A stretch of 64,000 nucleotides of DNA from Shewanella yunxiaonensis (GCF_018223345.1 NZ_CP073587.1:3160001-3224000); one strand, 5' to 3'. Counted from the first letter of the stretch, positions 27,640-36,310 are shown. The notes: generated by a model not told the origin, from the sequence alone. Numbers and translations are program-made.

Positions 27640-28611
27640 TTAACCTTGTGATAGTAGATTGGTTAAATCAATTACCGCCGCATTTGCGCGGGATACGTAA
27701 TTGGCCATTACCAGTGAATGATTGGCCACAAATCCGAAACCTGAGCCGTTGAGAATAATCGGGCTCCACACGGTTTGCTGAGTCGATTCCAACTCACGGA
27801 TAATCTGTCTCAAGCTAACTTCAGCATTTTTCTTCTTCAACACATCAGCGAAGTCCACTTGAATGGCTTTCATAAAATTCAGTAGCGCCCAGGTAGAGCC
27901 ACGGGCTTCGTAAAACACATCATCGATCTGCCACCAGCTGGTTTTAACCTCGATACTGGAGTGAGAGGGTGTTGATTGCCGAGCGGCACTATCACCTGCC
28001 AAATCAGTATTTAAACGCTCCTGACCGACGCTGGCTGACAATTGCTGTGACAAACTGCCCAGGCGCTTTTGCACCTCTTTCAACCATTCATTGAGGTTAT
28101 CCGCCCGAGCATAAAACTGTGCGTCATTATTCTGCGGGTCCGCCATTCTAGCGCGATACAGTTTCAGCAGTTTAACCGCATCGCGGTATTCACTTTCAGC
28201 ACTCGGCACTAACCAGCTGGTATGGTCGATATTGAGCTTAGAATGGGCTTCGAGCAGGTCTTTATCAGCGGTTGATTGGGATTGGGAACGGCTGAATTCT
28301 TTACGCATCACTAGCGCCAGATCGCGGATCTGTTCCAAAGCGCCGAATTCAAAGGCCGGCATATTATCCATCATGACCGATGGCGGCATCACATCGTTTG
28401 ATAACCAGCCACCCGGTTTATCGAGTAAGGTATCAATGGTGTCGATCAGCGCGGTTGTGGTTGCATAACCAATCACTGGCTGCCCCTTACTGTCATTCAG
28501 CATCTGCGGTTCCAGCACATCTGGCTCAACGCTCCACCAGACACTTATCGCGTACAAGATGACGGCTACCAATGCCACCACGCCGGTGGCATATTTCCAT
28601 TTTGCTTGCAT
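27640..28611 (-). CDS. DUF2333-family inner-membrane-anchored protein
   Basis: The protein (323 residues from ATG 28611) has a short basic N-terminus (MQAKWKY), one membrane anchor (about residues 7-26) and a large periplasmic helical domain. The region DKPGGWLSNDVMPPSVMMDN and the C-terminal SPIILNGSGFGFVANHSLVM fit DUF2333. Function is unknown. The start is set by AGGAG ten bases before ATG. The frame stays open to 28926, but that extension crosses the start of the divergent crotonase and is unlikely to be translated. It is co-directional with the barrel gene. Confidence 0.88.
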   Translation of the reverse strand: MQAKWKYATGVVALVAVILYAISVWWSVEPDVLEPQMLNDSKGQPVIGYATTTALIDTIDTLLDKPGGWLSNDVMPPSVMMDNMPAFEFGALEQIRDLALVMRKEFSRSQSQSTADKDLLEAHSKLNIDHTSWLVPSAESEYRDAVKLLKLYRARMADPQNNDAQFYARADNLNEWLKEVQKRLGSLSQQLSASVGQERLNTDLAGDSAARQSTPSHSSIEVKTSWWQIDDVFYEARGSTWALLNFMKAIQVDFADVLKKKNAEVSLRQIIRELESTQQTVWSPIILNGSGFGFVANHSLVMANYVSRANAAVIDLTNLLSQG

Positions 28612-28782
28612 CCTTTGCTTTCTCCTTTTGGTGGCACAAGGGTATTGCGGGATAACGCAATAATGGCCCCGGAATGTGCATGACCAGTCAACACCCTTAT
28701 AATATAACTCAAACAACTGTTTGAATCTGGCATTGCTTGTCTTACACTGCCAATCAGACACACCAATATTGGGGCTGATAGC

Positions 28783-29520
28783 ATGACCACAATTCAGGTT
28801 CACGACACGCAGGGAGTACGGGTACTTAAATTCAATCGCCCGGACAAACGTAACGCCATTGACCTCGCTATGTACCGGCAGCTCACAGAATACCTGATCC
28901 AAGGTGACGCCGACAACGGCATCCACGCATTCCTGTTATGTGGTAGCCATGATTGTTTCACTTCAGGTAACGATGTGGCGGAATTTCTGCAACATCCTGA
29001 TCTTGGACCAGAACATCCAGCCGTTCGTTTCCTTTATTGTCTGACAGAACTAAAAAAACCGCTAGTTGCCGCAGTCAGCGGTGTAGCGGTCGGGATCGGT
29101 ACGACTTTGCTACTACATTGTGATTTGGTATACGCCGACGAAACCGCACGTTTTAAAATGCCTTTTGTCGATTTGGCGCTGGTTCCTGAAGCTGGGGCCA
29201 GCCTGTTATTACCGCGCCTGGTCGGTTATCAAAAAGCCGCTGAACTGCTATTGTTGGGCGAGACATTTGATGCCACCGTCGCAAGCCATTATGGGTTGGT
29301 GAATCGAGTCTGTAGTGCTACGGAACTGTATGAATTTGCACTTAATCAGACGTGCGCTATTGCAGCCAAATCGCCTCTGGCAGTGCAACAAACTAAAGCG
29401 CTAATGCGCGTCGGAAAGCAATCACTGCAACAACAGATGCAGCTGGAACTAAGTTACTTTGCCGATCGACTTCAGAGTCCGCAAGCACGGGAAATCTTCT
29501 TAAAATTCCTGCAGCGTTAG
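28783..29520 (+). CDS. Enoyl-CoA hydratase/isomerase family protein (crotonase)
   Basis: The 245-residue protein has the crotonase fold: FNRPDKRNAID near the N-terminus, the oxyanion-hole segment AAVSGVAVGIGTTLLLHCDLVYADE, and FVDLALVPEAGAS. The VPEAGAS form, with Glu in the catalytic loop, is common in enoyl-CoA isomerase-like members. It probably acts in fatty-acid or aromatic acyl-CoA metabolism. No partner genes are adjacent, so the substrate is open. Confidence 0.88.
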   Translation: MTTIQVHDTQGVRVLKFNRPDKRNAIDLAMYRQLTEYLIQGDADNGIHAFLLCGSHDCFTSGNDVAEFLQHPDLGPEHPAVRFLYCLTELKKPLVAAVSGVAVGIGTTLLLHCDLVYADETARFKMPFVDLALVPEAGASLLLPRLVGYQKAAELLLLGETFDATVASHYGLVNRVCSATELYEFALNQTCAIAAKSPLAVQQTKALMRVGKQSLQQQMQLELSYFADRLQSPQAREIFLKFLQR

Positions 29521-29526
29521 CTATCC

Positions 29527-29577
29527 ACAGGACTGACTTGGCAATTCTTGGTAAAAAAACCGTCAAGTCAGTCCTGT
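29527..29577. repeat. 14-bp perfect inverted repeat at the end of the PspC operon
   Basis: ACAGGACTGACTTG at 29527-29540 and its exact reverse complement at 29564-29577 are separated by 23 bases that include seven A. It starts six bases after the crotonase stop, and its right arm covers the stop codon of the gene at 29568. It lacks the T-run of a standard terminator but may still end or protect transcripts. Confidence 0.8.
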
Positions 29578-29927
29578 AACTCATTTTGCAAAGTTTTACC
29601 GACACCCCAAATCACGAGGAATAGCAATAGCACCGGCCATAATAAGGAGAAGCCACTTAGCAGCATTACTATGGCCGCGCCACTACAGGCAACGACGACT
29701 AAAGCCATCATGCTGAATGCTGCCGTCACCCATAACAACATCATTAGCCCTGTCAGTCCGGCCAACAACAAACTCCATATCCCATCGTCGAGCCAGAAAA
29801 ATTCTGAAGGATGAGCTAATAGCATGACACCACTGTGCCCCACGCTAATCGCAACAATGATCAGGAGTCCGACAAATGCCCATACCAGTATTTGCGGTCG
29901 CCGTCGATAACGTCGATATTTCAACAT
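29568..29927 (-). CDS. Small multi-pass membrane protein of the PspC operon
   Basis: The 119-residue protein has a strongly basic N-terminus (MLKYRRYRRRPQ) followed by about three or four hydrophobic segments (near 13-35, 47-68, 68-88 and 88-108). I do not recognise a family. It starts two bases after the PspC-domain gene, so the two are co-translated. The 14-bp inverted repeat covers its stop codon. A role in envelope stress is only inferred from the neighbour. Confidence 0.78.
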   Translation of the reverse strand: MLKYRRYRRRPQILVWAFVGLLIIVAISVGHSGVMLLAHPSEFFWLDDGIWSLLLAGLTGLMMLLWVTAAFSMMALVVVACSGAAIVMLLSGFSLLWPVLLLFLVIWGVGKTLQNELQD

Positions 29928-29929
29928 AA

Positions 29930-30121
29930 TTACGCCCTTAATTTAGGATAAAACACGCTACCGACGACGTACAGACCAACACCCCACAGTGGTGATAGTA
30001 AGGTCATCACCACCCAGCTAAGCCGCAGCCAGAATACAGACCATCCAAGATCACTGGCTAACTGCCCACAAAGACCACCCAACCACTTGCTGGGATTACG
30101 CATACGTTGTTCCAATTTCAT
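29930..30121 (-). CDS. PspC-domain small membrane protein
   Basis: The 63-residue protein matches the PspC domain: a basic N-terminus with NPSKWLGGLCGQLASDLGWS, then two hydrophobic segments (VFWLRLSWVVMTLL and GVGLYVVGSVFY). In enteric bacteria PspC acts with PspB to sense inner-membrane stress and release PspA. Here no pspA, pspB or pspF is adjacent. It lies between a small exported protein gene and a membrane protein gene in a three-gene operon. Confidence 0.88.
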   Translation of the reverse strand: MKLEQRMRNPSKWLGGLCGQLASDLGWSVFWLRLSWVVMTLLSPLWGVGLYVVGSVFYPKLRA

Positions 30122-30152
30122 TCGTTACTCCGAAAGCCGTCTCTGTTGATAA

Positions 30153-30461
30153 TTACTTACCGCTGTTAACCTCAGCGACCACCACAGTATTCACCGGAGT
30201 TTCAGCGATGGCATCAGTGGTTTCCTGCACCAGTTCACTGGATACTGCCGCAATGCTGGTACTCAAATCACGTTGCAAAGACGCCATGATTTCTGCCTTA
30301 GCACTGTGCAACATCTCCTGAGCCTGAACCGCCAACGTGGTGCTTACGGCAGTTAATACGGAATTACGATTCGGCAGCGTGTCATCTGCCATGGCGGTGC
30401 CACACAACAAGCTTCCTGCCAAGATAGCACTTACTGCAAATGTAGAAGTTAAGCGTTTCAT
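30153..30461 (-). CDS. Small exported protein of unknown function, first gene of the PspC operon
   Basis: The protein (102 residues from ATG 30461) has a signal peptide MKRLTSTFAVSAILAGSLLCGTAMA, then a mature part of about 77 residues that appears helical (LAVQAQEMLHSAKAEIMASL). Cys20 precedes the likely AMA-DD cleavage. The start is set by AAGGA eight bases upstream; the frame extends to 30554 without support. It is 31 bases before the PspC gene. No family is recognised. Confidence 0.8.
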   Translation of the reverse strand: MKRLTSTFAVSAILAGSLLCGTAMADDTLPNRNSVLTAVSTTLAVQAQEMLHSAKAEIMASLQRDLSTSIAAVSSELVQETTDAIAETPVNTVVVAEVNSGK

Positions 30462-30484
30462 GATTGTCATCCTTTTCCAGTTAA

Positions 30485-30500
30485 GCTGAATTGTTTCAGC
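30485..30500 (-). promoter_or_regulatory. Hairpin in the leader of the PspC operon
   Basis: GCTGAA-TTGT-TTCAGC is a perfect six-base-pair stem about 24 bases upstream of the ATG at 30461. It lies inside the predicted leader and could affect message stability or translation. Confidence 0.45.
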
Positions 30501-30515
30501 GTTCGCAAAGGATAA

Positions 30516-30532
30516 TTCAAGCTGTGTGCCAA
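30516..30532 (-). promoter_or_regulatory. Sigma-54-like -24/-12 promoter of the PspC operon
   Basis: The minus strand reads TTGGCACACAGCTTGAA. Against TTGGCAC-G-N4-TTGCA it differs at the G after the -24 block and at the C of the -12 GC pair (here GA). Spacing is exact. Upstream DNA (30540-30600) is very A/T-rich, as at IHF-assisted sigma-54 promoters. The missing -12 C is a real weakness, so this is a candidate. It lies about 55 bases upstream of the first gene. Confidence 0.45.
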
Positions 30533-30672
30533 CTTGATAATTAACAGATAACAATATGTTTATTAACAGTTTTATTTTTAATATATAACTAAAAATAACA
30601 GCTGAAGATGAGGAAAAAGAAGAGAATGGCGAAAATTACCAGATTTGTAGCATTTTTCGCCAAATTTTGCCT

Positions 30673-31674
30673 TTAACGTTGATAAACACTATCTCTGGCA
30701 GCCAATAGGACTTCGATGCCAGCGTCAGGTTTATGTGCGTTTTCACTAAGATAGCGGCGCCAACTGCGTCCGCCCGCCACGCCCTGATAAAGTCCGGTGA
30801 GGTGTCGGGTGATATGGTTAAGGCGACCGCCAGACTGCAAATGCTGTGCAACATAAGGCAATATCGCATCCACAACTTCATCACGGCTCAACGGCGTTTT
30901 GTTACTCGCAAACAGTCGTTGATCAACTTCCGCTAACAGATAGGGATTCTGATAGGCTTCGCGTCCGACCATGACACCATCGAGATGCTGCAGATGTTCA
31001 GTCACATCGTCCCAGCTTTTTACACCGCCATTAATACTGATATTTAATGCTGGAAAATCGCACTTGAGCTGATACACACGCGGATAATCCAGCGGTGGAA
31101 TTTCCCGGTTTTCTTTCGGACTCAGCCCCTGCAACCAGGCTTTGCGGGCATGGATGATAAAAGTATCACAGCCCGCGTCGCTGACCTGACCAGTAAAATC
31201 GGTGAGAAATTGATAAGAATCCTGTTCATCGATCCCGATGCGGGTTTTCACCGTCACCGGAATGCTGACCTGTTGCCGCATCGCTTGCACACATTCAGCC
31301 ACCAGCAATGGTTCGGCCATCAAACAGGCACCAAAACGACCATTCTGCACTCGGTCAGAGGGACAACCAACGTTGAGATTCACCTCATCATAGCCCCGTT
31401 CTTCGGCAATACGCGCGCATTGCGCCAGCGCTTGTGGATCGCTGCCACCTAACTGCAACGCCAACGGATGTTCGGCTTCGTTATATGCCAAGTAATCCCC
31501 CTTACCGAACAGGATGGCACCAGTGGTGACCATTTCGGTATACAACAGGGCTTGCGACGACATCAGCCGGGCAAAATATCGATAGTGCCGGTCAGTCCAA
31601 TCCAGCATCGGGGCAACCGAAAAACGACGATGATTCGCCAATTCCGCTACTGTTTTAGCCGAGTAATCTGTCAC
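30673..31674 (-). CDS. dusA: tRNA-dihydrouridine(20/20a) synthase DusA
   Basis: The 333-residue flavoenzyme shows [47 protein letters not shown] with the catalytic Cys in GACLM, and the FMN-binding [11 protein letters not shown] and [11 protein letters not shown]. It reduces uridine 20/20a in the D loop of tRNA using NADPH. The start is GTG at 31674 with GAGGAA nine bases upstream. It is a single gene between the PspC operon and a divergent gene. Confidence 0.95.
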   Translation of the reverse strand: MTDYSAKTVAELANHRRFSVAPMLDWTDRHYRYFARLMSSQALLYTEMVTTGAILFGKGDYLAYNEAEHPLALQLGGSDPQALAQCARIAEERGYDEVNLNVGCPSDRVQNGRFGACLMAEPLLVAECVQAMRQQVSIPVTVKTRIGIDEQDSYQFLTDFTGQVSDAGCDTFIIHARKAWLQGLSPKENREIPPLDYPRVYQLKCDFPALNISINGGVKSWDDVTEHLQHLDGVMVGREAYQNPYLLAEVDQRLFASNKTPLSRDEVVDAILPYVAQHLQSGGRLNHITRHLTGLYQGVAGGRSWRRYLSENAHKPDAGIEVLLAARDSVYQR

Positions 31675-31784
31675 TTATCAAAGTTCCTCAAATACCTGGT
31701 GTCATTACTGCTTTCATTGTAAGGTGCCGTACACTGCTCTATAAAATGAATAGACTTTATAGGACATAGTCTCGGTTCAGCGAT

Positions 31785-31796
31785 CGAACCGGTTCG
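31785..31796. promoter_or_regulatory. 12-bp perfect palindrome between dusA and the divergent gene
   Basis: CGAACCGGTTCG reads the same on both strands. A further CGGTTC half-site lies at 31773-31778, so a hairpin with either partner is possible. The position between two divergent starts suits an operator, but no regulator is known. Confidence 0.4.
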
Positions 31797-31892
31797 TCAG
31801 GCAGGGGCGCGATTATACACAGGTAGCACAAAATAATCAGCCGTTGCCGATAGCAGCCGTAATGTGGCGCCAGCGCTAGCTCGGGAGTAAAC

Positions 31893-32612
31893 ATGCAGGA
31901 TAAGCGAGCAATACAAGTTAGTATTATTGTGTTTATTACCATTGCAGTCGTATTGGTGCTGTACTTTACCTCGACACCAAGCAAGGACAATTTCCGCCCG
32001 GCAACGCCTAAAGCAACTAACAGCCAGCCAATACTGCCGGTTGCTCAACGGCCTCCCGCCACAGATTTAAATCGTAGCTGGCCAAGCCAAATCGCAGCCC
32101 TCGCCAGGCGTGCCATGTCTTATGAAGTATTAAGTTCAAAGCTTGATAGCAGCGCTGGTCGGCCACAGCTGCGGGTCGTGATCACCTCTGGTTACGCTAA
32201 TAGCTATGAACAGTACCTGGGTACCGCAATTAAGGTGGCACGCACTATGGCGATCAACCGTAATGCAACTGTGGTACATGTAATTCTGGAACCCAACGGC
32301 AACCTATCCGGTAAAGGCTACCAGCTGGCAGATGTGGTGTTATATACCGACGGTAAAGGCGACGATGGTAAAACCTTTAATGGGGTGTATTGGCAAGCAT
32401 CTGCAGTGCAAGTCCCTTATTCACCGCAACAGCTGCAAGTTGCCAGTCTGTGGTTCCAGCATCAAAATGAATACTTAGCTGCCGATGGTAAAATTGATGA
32501 AACAGCGCTCACTCGCTATATCGCCGCACAGCTACATATTCCAGAGCTCGCCGTGCAATTACCTCAGCCTAAGCGAATTCCCCTGAAAGCCGATAATCAA
32601 TTAGCTGATTGA
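31893..32612 (+). CDS. Membrane-anchored protein of unknown function
   Basis: The 239-residue protein has a short N-terminal cytoplasmic part (MQDKRA), one membrane anchor (about residues 7-28), a Pro/Thr/Asn-rich linker (29-65) and a periplasmic domain. The domain shows RPQLRVVITSGYANSYEQYL and KVARTMAINRNATVVHVILE, which look like a mixed alpha/beta fold. No family is recognised. GGGAG precedes the ATG by five bases. It diverges from dusA and is followed by a decayed gene remnant. Confidence 0.8.
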   Translation: MQDKRAIQVSIIVFITIAVVLVLYFTSTPSKDNFRPATPKATNSQPILPVAQRPPATDLNRSWPSQIAALARRAMSYEVLSSKLDSSAGRPQLRVVITSGYANSYEQYLGTAIKVARTMAINRNATVVHVILEPNGNLSGKGYQLADVVLYTDGKGDDGKTFNGVYWQASAVQVPYSPQQLQVASLWFQHQNEYLAADGKIDETALTRYIAAQLHIPELAVQLPQPKRIPLKADNQLAD

Positions 32613-32639
32613 GTTAACCAATCGGCAATGGCGGCATAA

Positions 32640-32871
32640 GTGGCGGGTTACCGAGGCTTCAGCAATACAACTTTCTTGATCCATAGCGATCGACAGGATC
32701 CGCGTTACGGCGAGTACCTGCACGCCAGCGAACTCGGCTTACCCTTTAGCGGAGAGGATTTTTGGCAAAGAAGACCCAATTCTGGTGCTGGATATTGACA
32801 GCGGTAAGCTGGTACCGGTAGGCAAGTGCAATAACGCACGGCTAGAAGTGAACGAGGTCCATTCCAAATGA
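32640..32871 (+). pseudogene. Decayed gene remnant, family not recognised
   Basis: From 32640 the plus strand is open as VAGYRGFSNTTF...RYGEYLHASELGLPFSGEDF up to about 32762, with no start codon and a TAA just before it. The coding sense then continues in the +1 frame as GKEDPILVLDIDSGKLVPVG and ends at TGA 32869-32871. One missing base in the T run at 32759-32763 would rejoin the two parts. The combined peptide (about 75 residues) looks like the C-terminus of a real protein. It could also be a chance open frame, but the smooth continuation argues against that. Confidence 0.5.
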
Positions 32872-32983
32872 GGCTAAAAGTCGTCTAGTTAAGTAGTGGC
32901 GATTCACAGTGACTCAGCGGCAAGACAGGGATTACCGGCCAAAATCGAGCGAGTTACTTTATAATTTTGAAATATTAACTCAT

Positions 32984-33016
32984 AAAAAAGCCCGGCGAAT
33001 AAATGCCGGGCTTTTT
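32984..33016 (-). terminator. Terminator of the TonB receptor gene
   Basis: GCCCGGC (32990-32996) pairs with GCCGGGC (33005-33011). The minus strand continues in six T. It lies about 20 bases after the receptor stop codon and is symmetrical enough to act from both sides. Confidence 0.85.
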
Positions 33017-33034
33017 CAGATTCAACCAACTGAA

Positions 33035-36000
33035 TTAGAAGGTGTATTTAACACCGACTTTCAGGTACCAAACAGACTGTGCAGTATCGAAGTTGTTGTC
33101 TGTAGTGAAGCTACTGTATGGGTGATATACCAATGTACCATCAGCAGTATAGTTCGCGTTGATCAGCGTCTTAGAACTATAAGACGCGTATTCCTGGCGA
33201 CCCCATTCTTTGTTCAGCAAGTTCGCAAAATTCTGAATGGTCACGTAGAAAGTACCCTTTTGGTCTTTGGCAAAGCCAGGAACTTCCTGCTGGAACGATA
33301 CATCCATAGTGGTCACCCATGGAGTACTATCGGACGACTTAGGTACATAACCGCCTGCATATTTCTGCAAACCAGCAGGGATTACGTAATTCTGCATAAA
33401 GGTTTCATAATCTAAACCATCAGCATAAGTGACGTTTGGATCATCTGGACCAGTCGGAATATACGGAGCCATGTAGCCGTATACGCCTTTTTCATCACCG
33501 ATGGCATATGCATTCTGCTCTGCTGAAGCAATGCCATAATATGCGCCGCCCATCGTCCAGGTGTATGGCAAGCCAGAACGACGTTCAAAGTAGGCATTGA
33601 ACTTAGAAGCATAACCTTCGAAGAACTCATGGGTGTATCCCAGAGTAACTTTGAAACTGTGTTTAACCTCATAGTAACCAGTACCGAGCTGAGTTTCGTT
33701 ACGGTTAATAATTTGGTTGTATTTCCAGTTAGATGACGCCTGAGAACTAGTACCAAAGTTGCCTTCAGTAATATTCTGGTGAGTATATGACATGCTCAGA
33801 TCAATACCATTGTCCCATTGCTTAGACAGACTGGTAGTGAAGACCTTGGAGTTGCCATCTTTATCAGCGTTAGTCAGCAGAATGTCATATGTATGAGAAC
33901 TATCAACCTGATCGTAGATGATACGGCCATCGGAGGTGGTTTCTCCGGTATCATAACGGTTCAAGTCGATCCAAGTAGCATCATCTTGGTTCTTGGAATA
34001 GATGAACTCTGCAGACCAAGTATAGTTATCACCTAAATTCGGGATATCAAACTTGTAATCATATCCAATACTAGAACGCCATACTGACGGGATCTTGAAG
34101 TTTGGATCGATAGCATCAGTTTCACCATCGCCCGCACTTAACTGATCTTTATAACTCTGAGCAACTGAAGTGAAATCAGCGTCAGTGTTACCACTGTAAT
34201 CAGTCAGACTGGAAACAGTCACGCCATCTTTACTGAAGGAGTTAGAGATCCAAACGTTAGGAGAGCCACCAGAGAAACGACCAATACCACCGCGGACAGT
34301 CAAGGCATCAGTGGCATACCAGGTCAAACCTAAACGTGGCAACCAAATGTCTTTACCATCCAGGTTTTCCTGGTTAGAGAAACCATAACGTTCATAGAAA
34401 TTTTCGTTATAGTTAGGAGTATCTTTCGCGAAGATCTGCTCGTAACGCACACCATAAGTCAGGTCAATAGAGTCAGTGAGAGCCCATTCATCCTGAATAT
34501 AACCGGCATAAGTACCCATGGTGAAGTTTGCAGCGCCATCGGCAGCATTATTGGTTACTGCGTTACCATATTTGAAACTGTAAACGTTGCCGTCGTAAAA
34601 ATCTTGTACGGTATCAAAAGTCCACACCCCTAAAGAAGCAGATACGAACAAGTTGTAAACATCAAGAGTTTCGTACTGAGCACCGAATCCCAACTTATGG
34701 TCACCCATCAGGTATTCACCGTCCAGGTTTACAGTCCAGGTTTTGGTTTCCAACTGGTTAGCATGACGATATTCATCAGGGCCGAACTGAATGCCAGCGC
34801 CATCGCCCTTACCGTTTACATATGCGGTATTGTTAATGATGACCGTACCGTAAGCGTATGTACCTGGGATCTGACCAGTTTGCACGTCTTTATAAGACAC
34901 TGACATTTCAGTGTTGAAATCAGAAGTCCAGTCAGAGAACAGCTTCAGTGAGTATGAATCCATATCCTGTTGCACATTATACCAGTTGGTAGATGTCTTC
35001 AGGACCGACTTGCTTGTAGTCAGGTTATTGTACTGGTTACTTTTTACTTTGTTATAAGTGAAAGACGCACGGTGAATATCATTGATGTTCCAGTCCAATT
35101 TAACCAGATACTTCTTATCACCTTCATCTTTGCTGGCATTCCAATCGCCAATATCAACACCATAAGTGTCTTCTGCAAACGCACGAATGGCATCATAAGT
35201 AGCCACCGTCATATCGGTTTCGTTAGCTTTACCACTGTCTAACGGACCCCAATCTGCAACGACAGGTGTTGAGTAATTTTCGTAGTTAACAAAGAAAAAC
35301 AGTTTATCTTTGATCAGCGGACCACCAACGTTAAAGCCGTAAGAATCGCTGTCGATACCTTCAACTTTCACTTCTTTGTTGGTATATGGGTTCTTAGCTT
35401 TACCTGCCCATGAACTATTGGTTTTTTCATAGAACAGGCCGCCATGGAACTCGTTAGTACCGGACTTAGTTACGGCATTGACATGCGCACCGGTAAAACC
35501 GTTGTACTTGGCGTCAAAAGGATTGGTTTCAATAGAAAGCTGATCAATGGCATCCACAGAGATTGGTGAACGCTGAGTCGGGTAACCGTTAGAGTTCAGA
35601 CCAAAATCGTCGTTGATACCTACACCATCTACACTGATGCTGTTAAAACGTGGATTCTGCCCAGCCACACTCAGTGGGTTATCATCGCCACCCAAAGAGG
35701 TCGCCAGGGGGTTCTGACGAATGATATCTTTCAGGTCACGGTTGAATGATGGTGCGTTATTAATTGCATCGGCACCAAAAGTACTGTTACTACCTGCATT
35801 TGAAGTGTAAGCAACCTGGTTGCCAGTCACGGTAATGCGTTCTACGTTCTGCTGGTTAGCAGTCAGTTGCTCATTAAAGCGGTATGTCTGACCCAATTGC
35901 AGATAGATGTCTTCCTTAACAGCATCCTGGTAAACATCAGAATCCACAATCACTTCATAAGGGCCACCAACACGCAAACCTGAGGCACTGAATGTACCGG

Positions 36001-36205
36001 TTTCGTTAGTGGTGACTTCAGTCACTGTGCCAGAAGGTTGGTGAATAAGTGTGATTTTAGTGTTTGGCGCTGGTTTGCCATCTGGACCAGTGATAACACC
36101 ACGCATAGAAGACGTAGTATCAGCAGCAAAGGCCATTGTAGACGCACCGAGAGCCAATGCCATGGCGAGGGCCAGACGGCTTTTGGTAAATCCCTGAATC
36201 ATCAT
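33035..36205 (-). CDS. Oar-like TonB-dependent receptor with N-terminal carboxypeptidase-regulatory domain
   Basis: The 1056-residue outer-membrane protein has a signal peptide (cleavage after MAFA at about 28). A CarboxypepD_reg-like domain follows (about 32-110: MRGVITGPDGKPAPNTKITL), then a plug domain (about 125-250, with RFNSISVDGVGINDDFG) and a long barrel ending in aromatic KVGVKYTF. Such Oar/OmpA-like receptors import large substrates or act in adhesion; the ligand cannot be read. The start has AGGGG five to eight bases upstream of a double ATG. It is monocistronic, with its own promoter, structured leader and terminator, and is divergent from an exported phosphatase. Confidence 0.92.
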   Translation of the reverse strand: MMIQGFTKSRLALAMALALGASTMAFAADTTSSMRGVITGPDGKPAPNTKITLIHQPSGTVTEVTTNETGTFSASGLRVGGPYEVIVDSDVYQDAVKEDIYLQLGQTYRFNEQLTANQQNVERITVTGNQVAYTSNAGSNSTFGADAINNAPSFNRDLKDIIRQNPLATSLGGDDNPLSVAGQNPRFNSISVDGVGINDDFGLNSNGYPTQRSPISVDAIDQLSIETNPFDAKYNGFTGAHVNAVTKSGTNEFHGGLFYEKTNSSWAGKAKNPYTNKEVKVEGIDSDSYGFNVGGPLIKDKLFFFVNYENYSTPVVADWGPLDSGKANETDMTVATYDAIRAFAEDTYGVDIGDWNASKDEGDKKYLVKLDWNINDIHRASFTYNKVKSNQYNNLTTSKSVLKTSTNWYNVQQDMDSYSLKLFSDWTSDFNTEMSVSYKDVQTGQIPGTYAYGTVIINNTAYVNGKGDGAGIQFGPDEYRHANQLETKTWTVNLDGEYLMGDHKLGFGAQYETLDVYNLFVSASLGVWTFDTVQDFYDGNVYSFKYGNAVTNNAADGAANFTMGTYAGYIQDEWALTDSIDLTYGVRYEQIFAKDTPNYNENFYERYGFSNQENLDGKDIWLPRLGLTWYATDALTVRGGIGRFSGGSPNVWISNSFSKDGVTVSSLTDYSGNTDADFTSVAQSYKDQLSAGDGETDAIDPNFKIPSVWRSSIGYDYKFDIPNLGDNYTWSAEFIYSKNQDDATWIDLNRYDTGETTSDGRIIYDQVDSSHTYDILLTNADKDGNSKVFTTSLSKQWDNGIDLSMSYTHQNITEGNFGTSSQASSNWKYNQIINRNETQLGTGYYEVKHSFKVTLGYTHEFFEGYASKFNAYFERRSGLPYTWTMGGAYYGIASAEQNAYAIGDEKGVYGYMAPYIPTGPDDPNVTYADGLDYETFMQNYVIPAGLQKYAGGYVPKSSDSTPWVTTMDVSFQQEVPGFAKDQKGTFYVTIQNFANLLNKEWGRQEYASYSSKTLINANYTADGTLVYHPYSSFTTDNNFDTAQSVWYLKVGVKYTF

Positions 36206-36248
36206 TTGATCCCCTGAGTTTTATTATTTGATGTTCGTTCCCGAAACA

Positions 36249-36294
36249 GTTAATTTCTTAACCAACCGTTGGCCAGATCCAAACTGGTCCAACG
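36249..36294 (-). promoter_or_regulatory. Two hairpins in the leader of the TonB receptor mRNA
   Basis: CGTTGGCCAG (36267-36276) pairs with CTGGTCCAACG (36284-36294), a ten-base-pair stem with one bulged base and a seven-base loop. Below it GTTAA-GAAA-TTAAC (minus strand, 36262-36249) is a five-pair stem with a GNRA-type loop. Both lie between the predicted transcription start and the ribosome site. Confidence 0.55.
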
Positions 36295-36301
36295 AGCGCG
36301 T

Positions 36302-36310
36302 TTTATAGCA
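36302..36310 (-). promoter_or_regulatory. Extended -10 promoter of the TonB receptor
   Basis: The minus strand reads TGCTATAAA, an extended -10 (TGN-TATAAT type), about 97 bases before the ATG. No good -35 is seen. Transcription would start close to 36295, at the edge of the large hairpin. Confidence 0.5.

Noticed and set aside
28612..28926. N-terminal extension of the DUF2333 gene
   Set aside because: It crosses the start of the divergent crotonase, is rich in Cys and not family-like, and the ATG at 28611 has a ribosome site and a proper anchor.
32909..33415. 168-codon plus-strand frame opposite the TonB receptor
   Set aside because: It lies antisense to the C-terminal barrel, spans the receptor terminator and has no family features.
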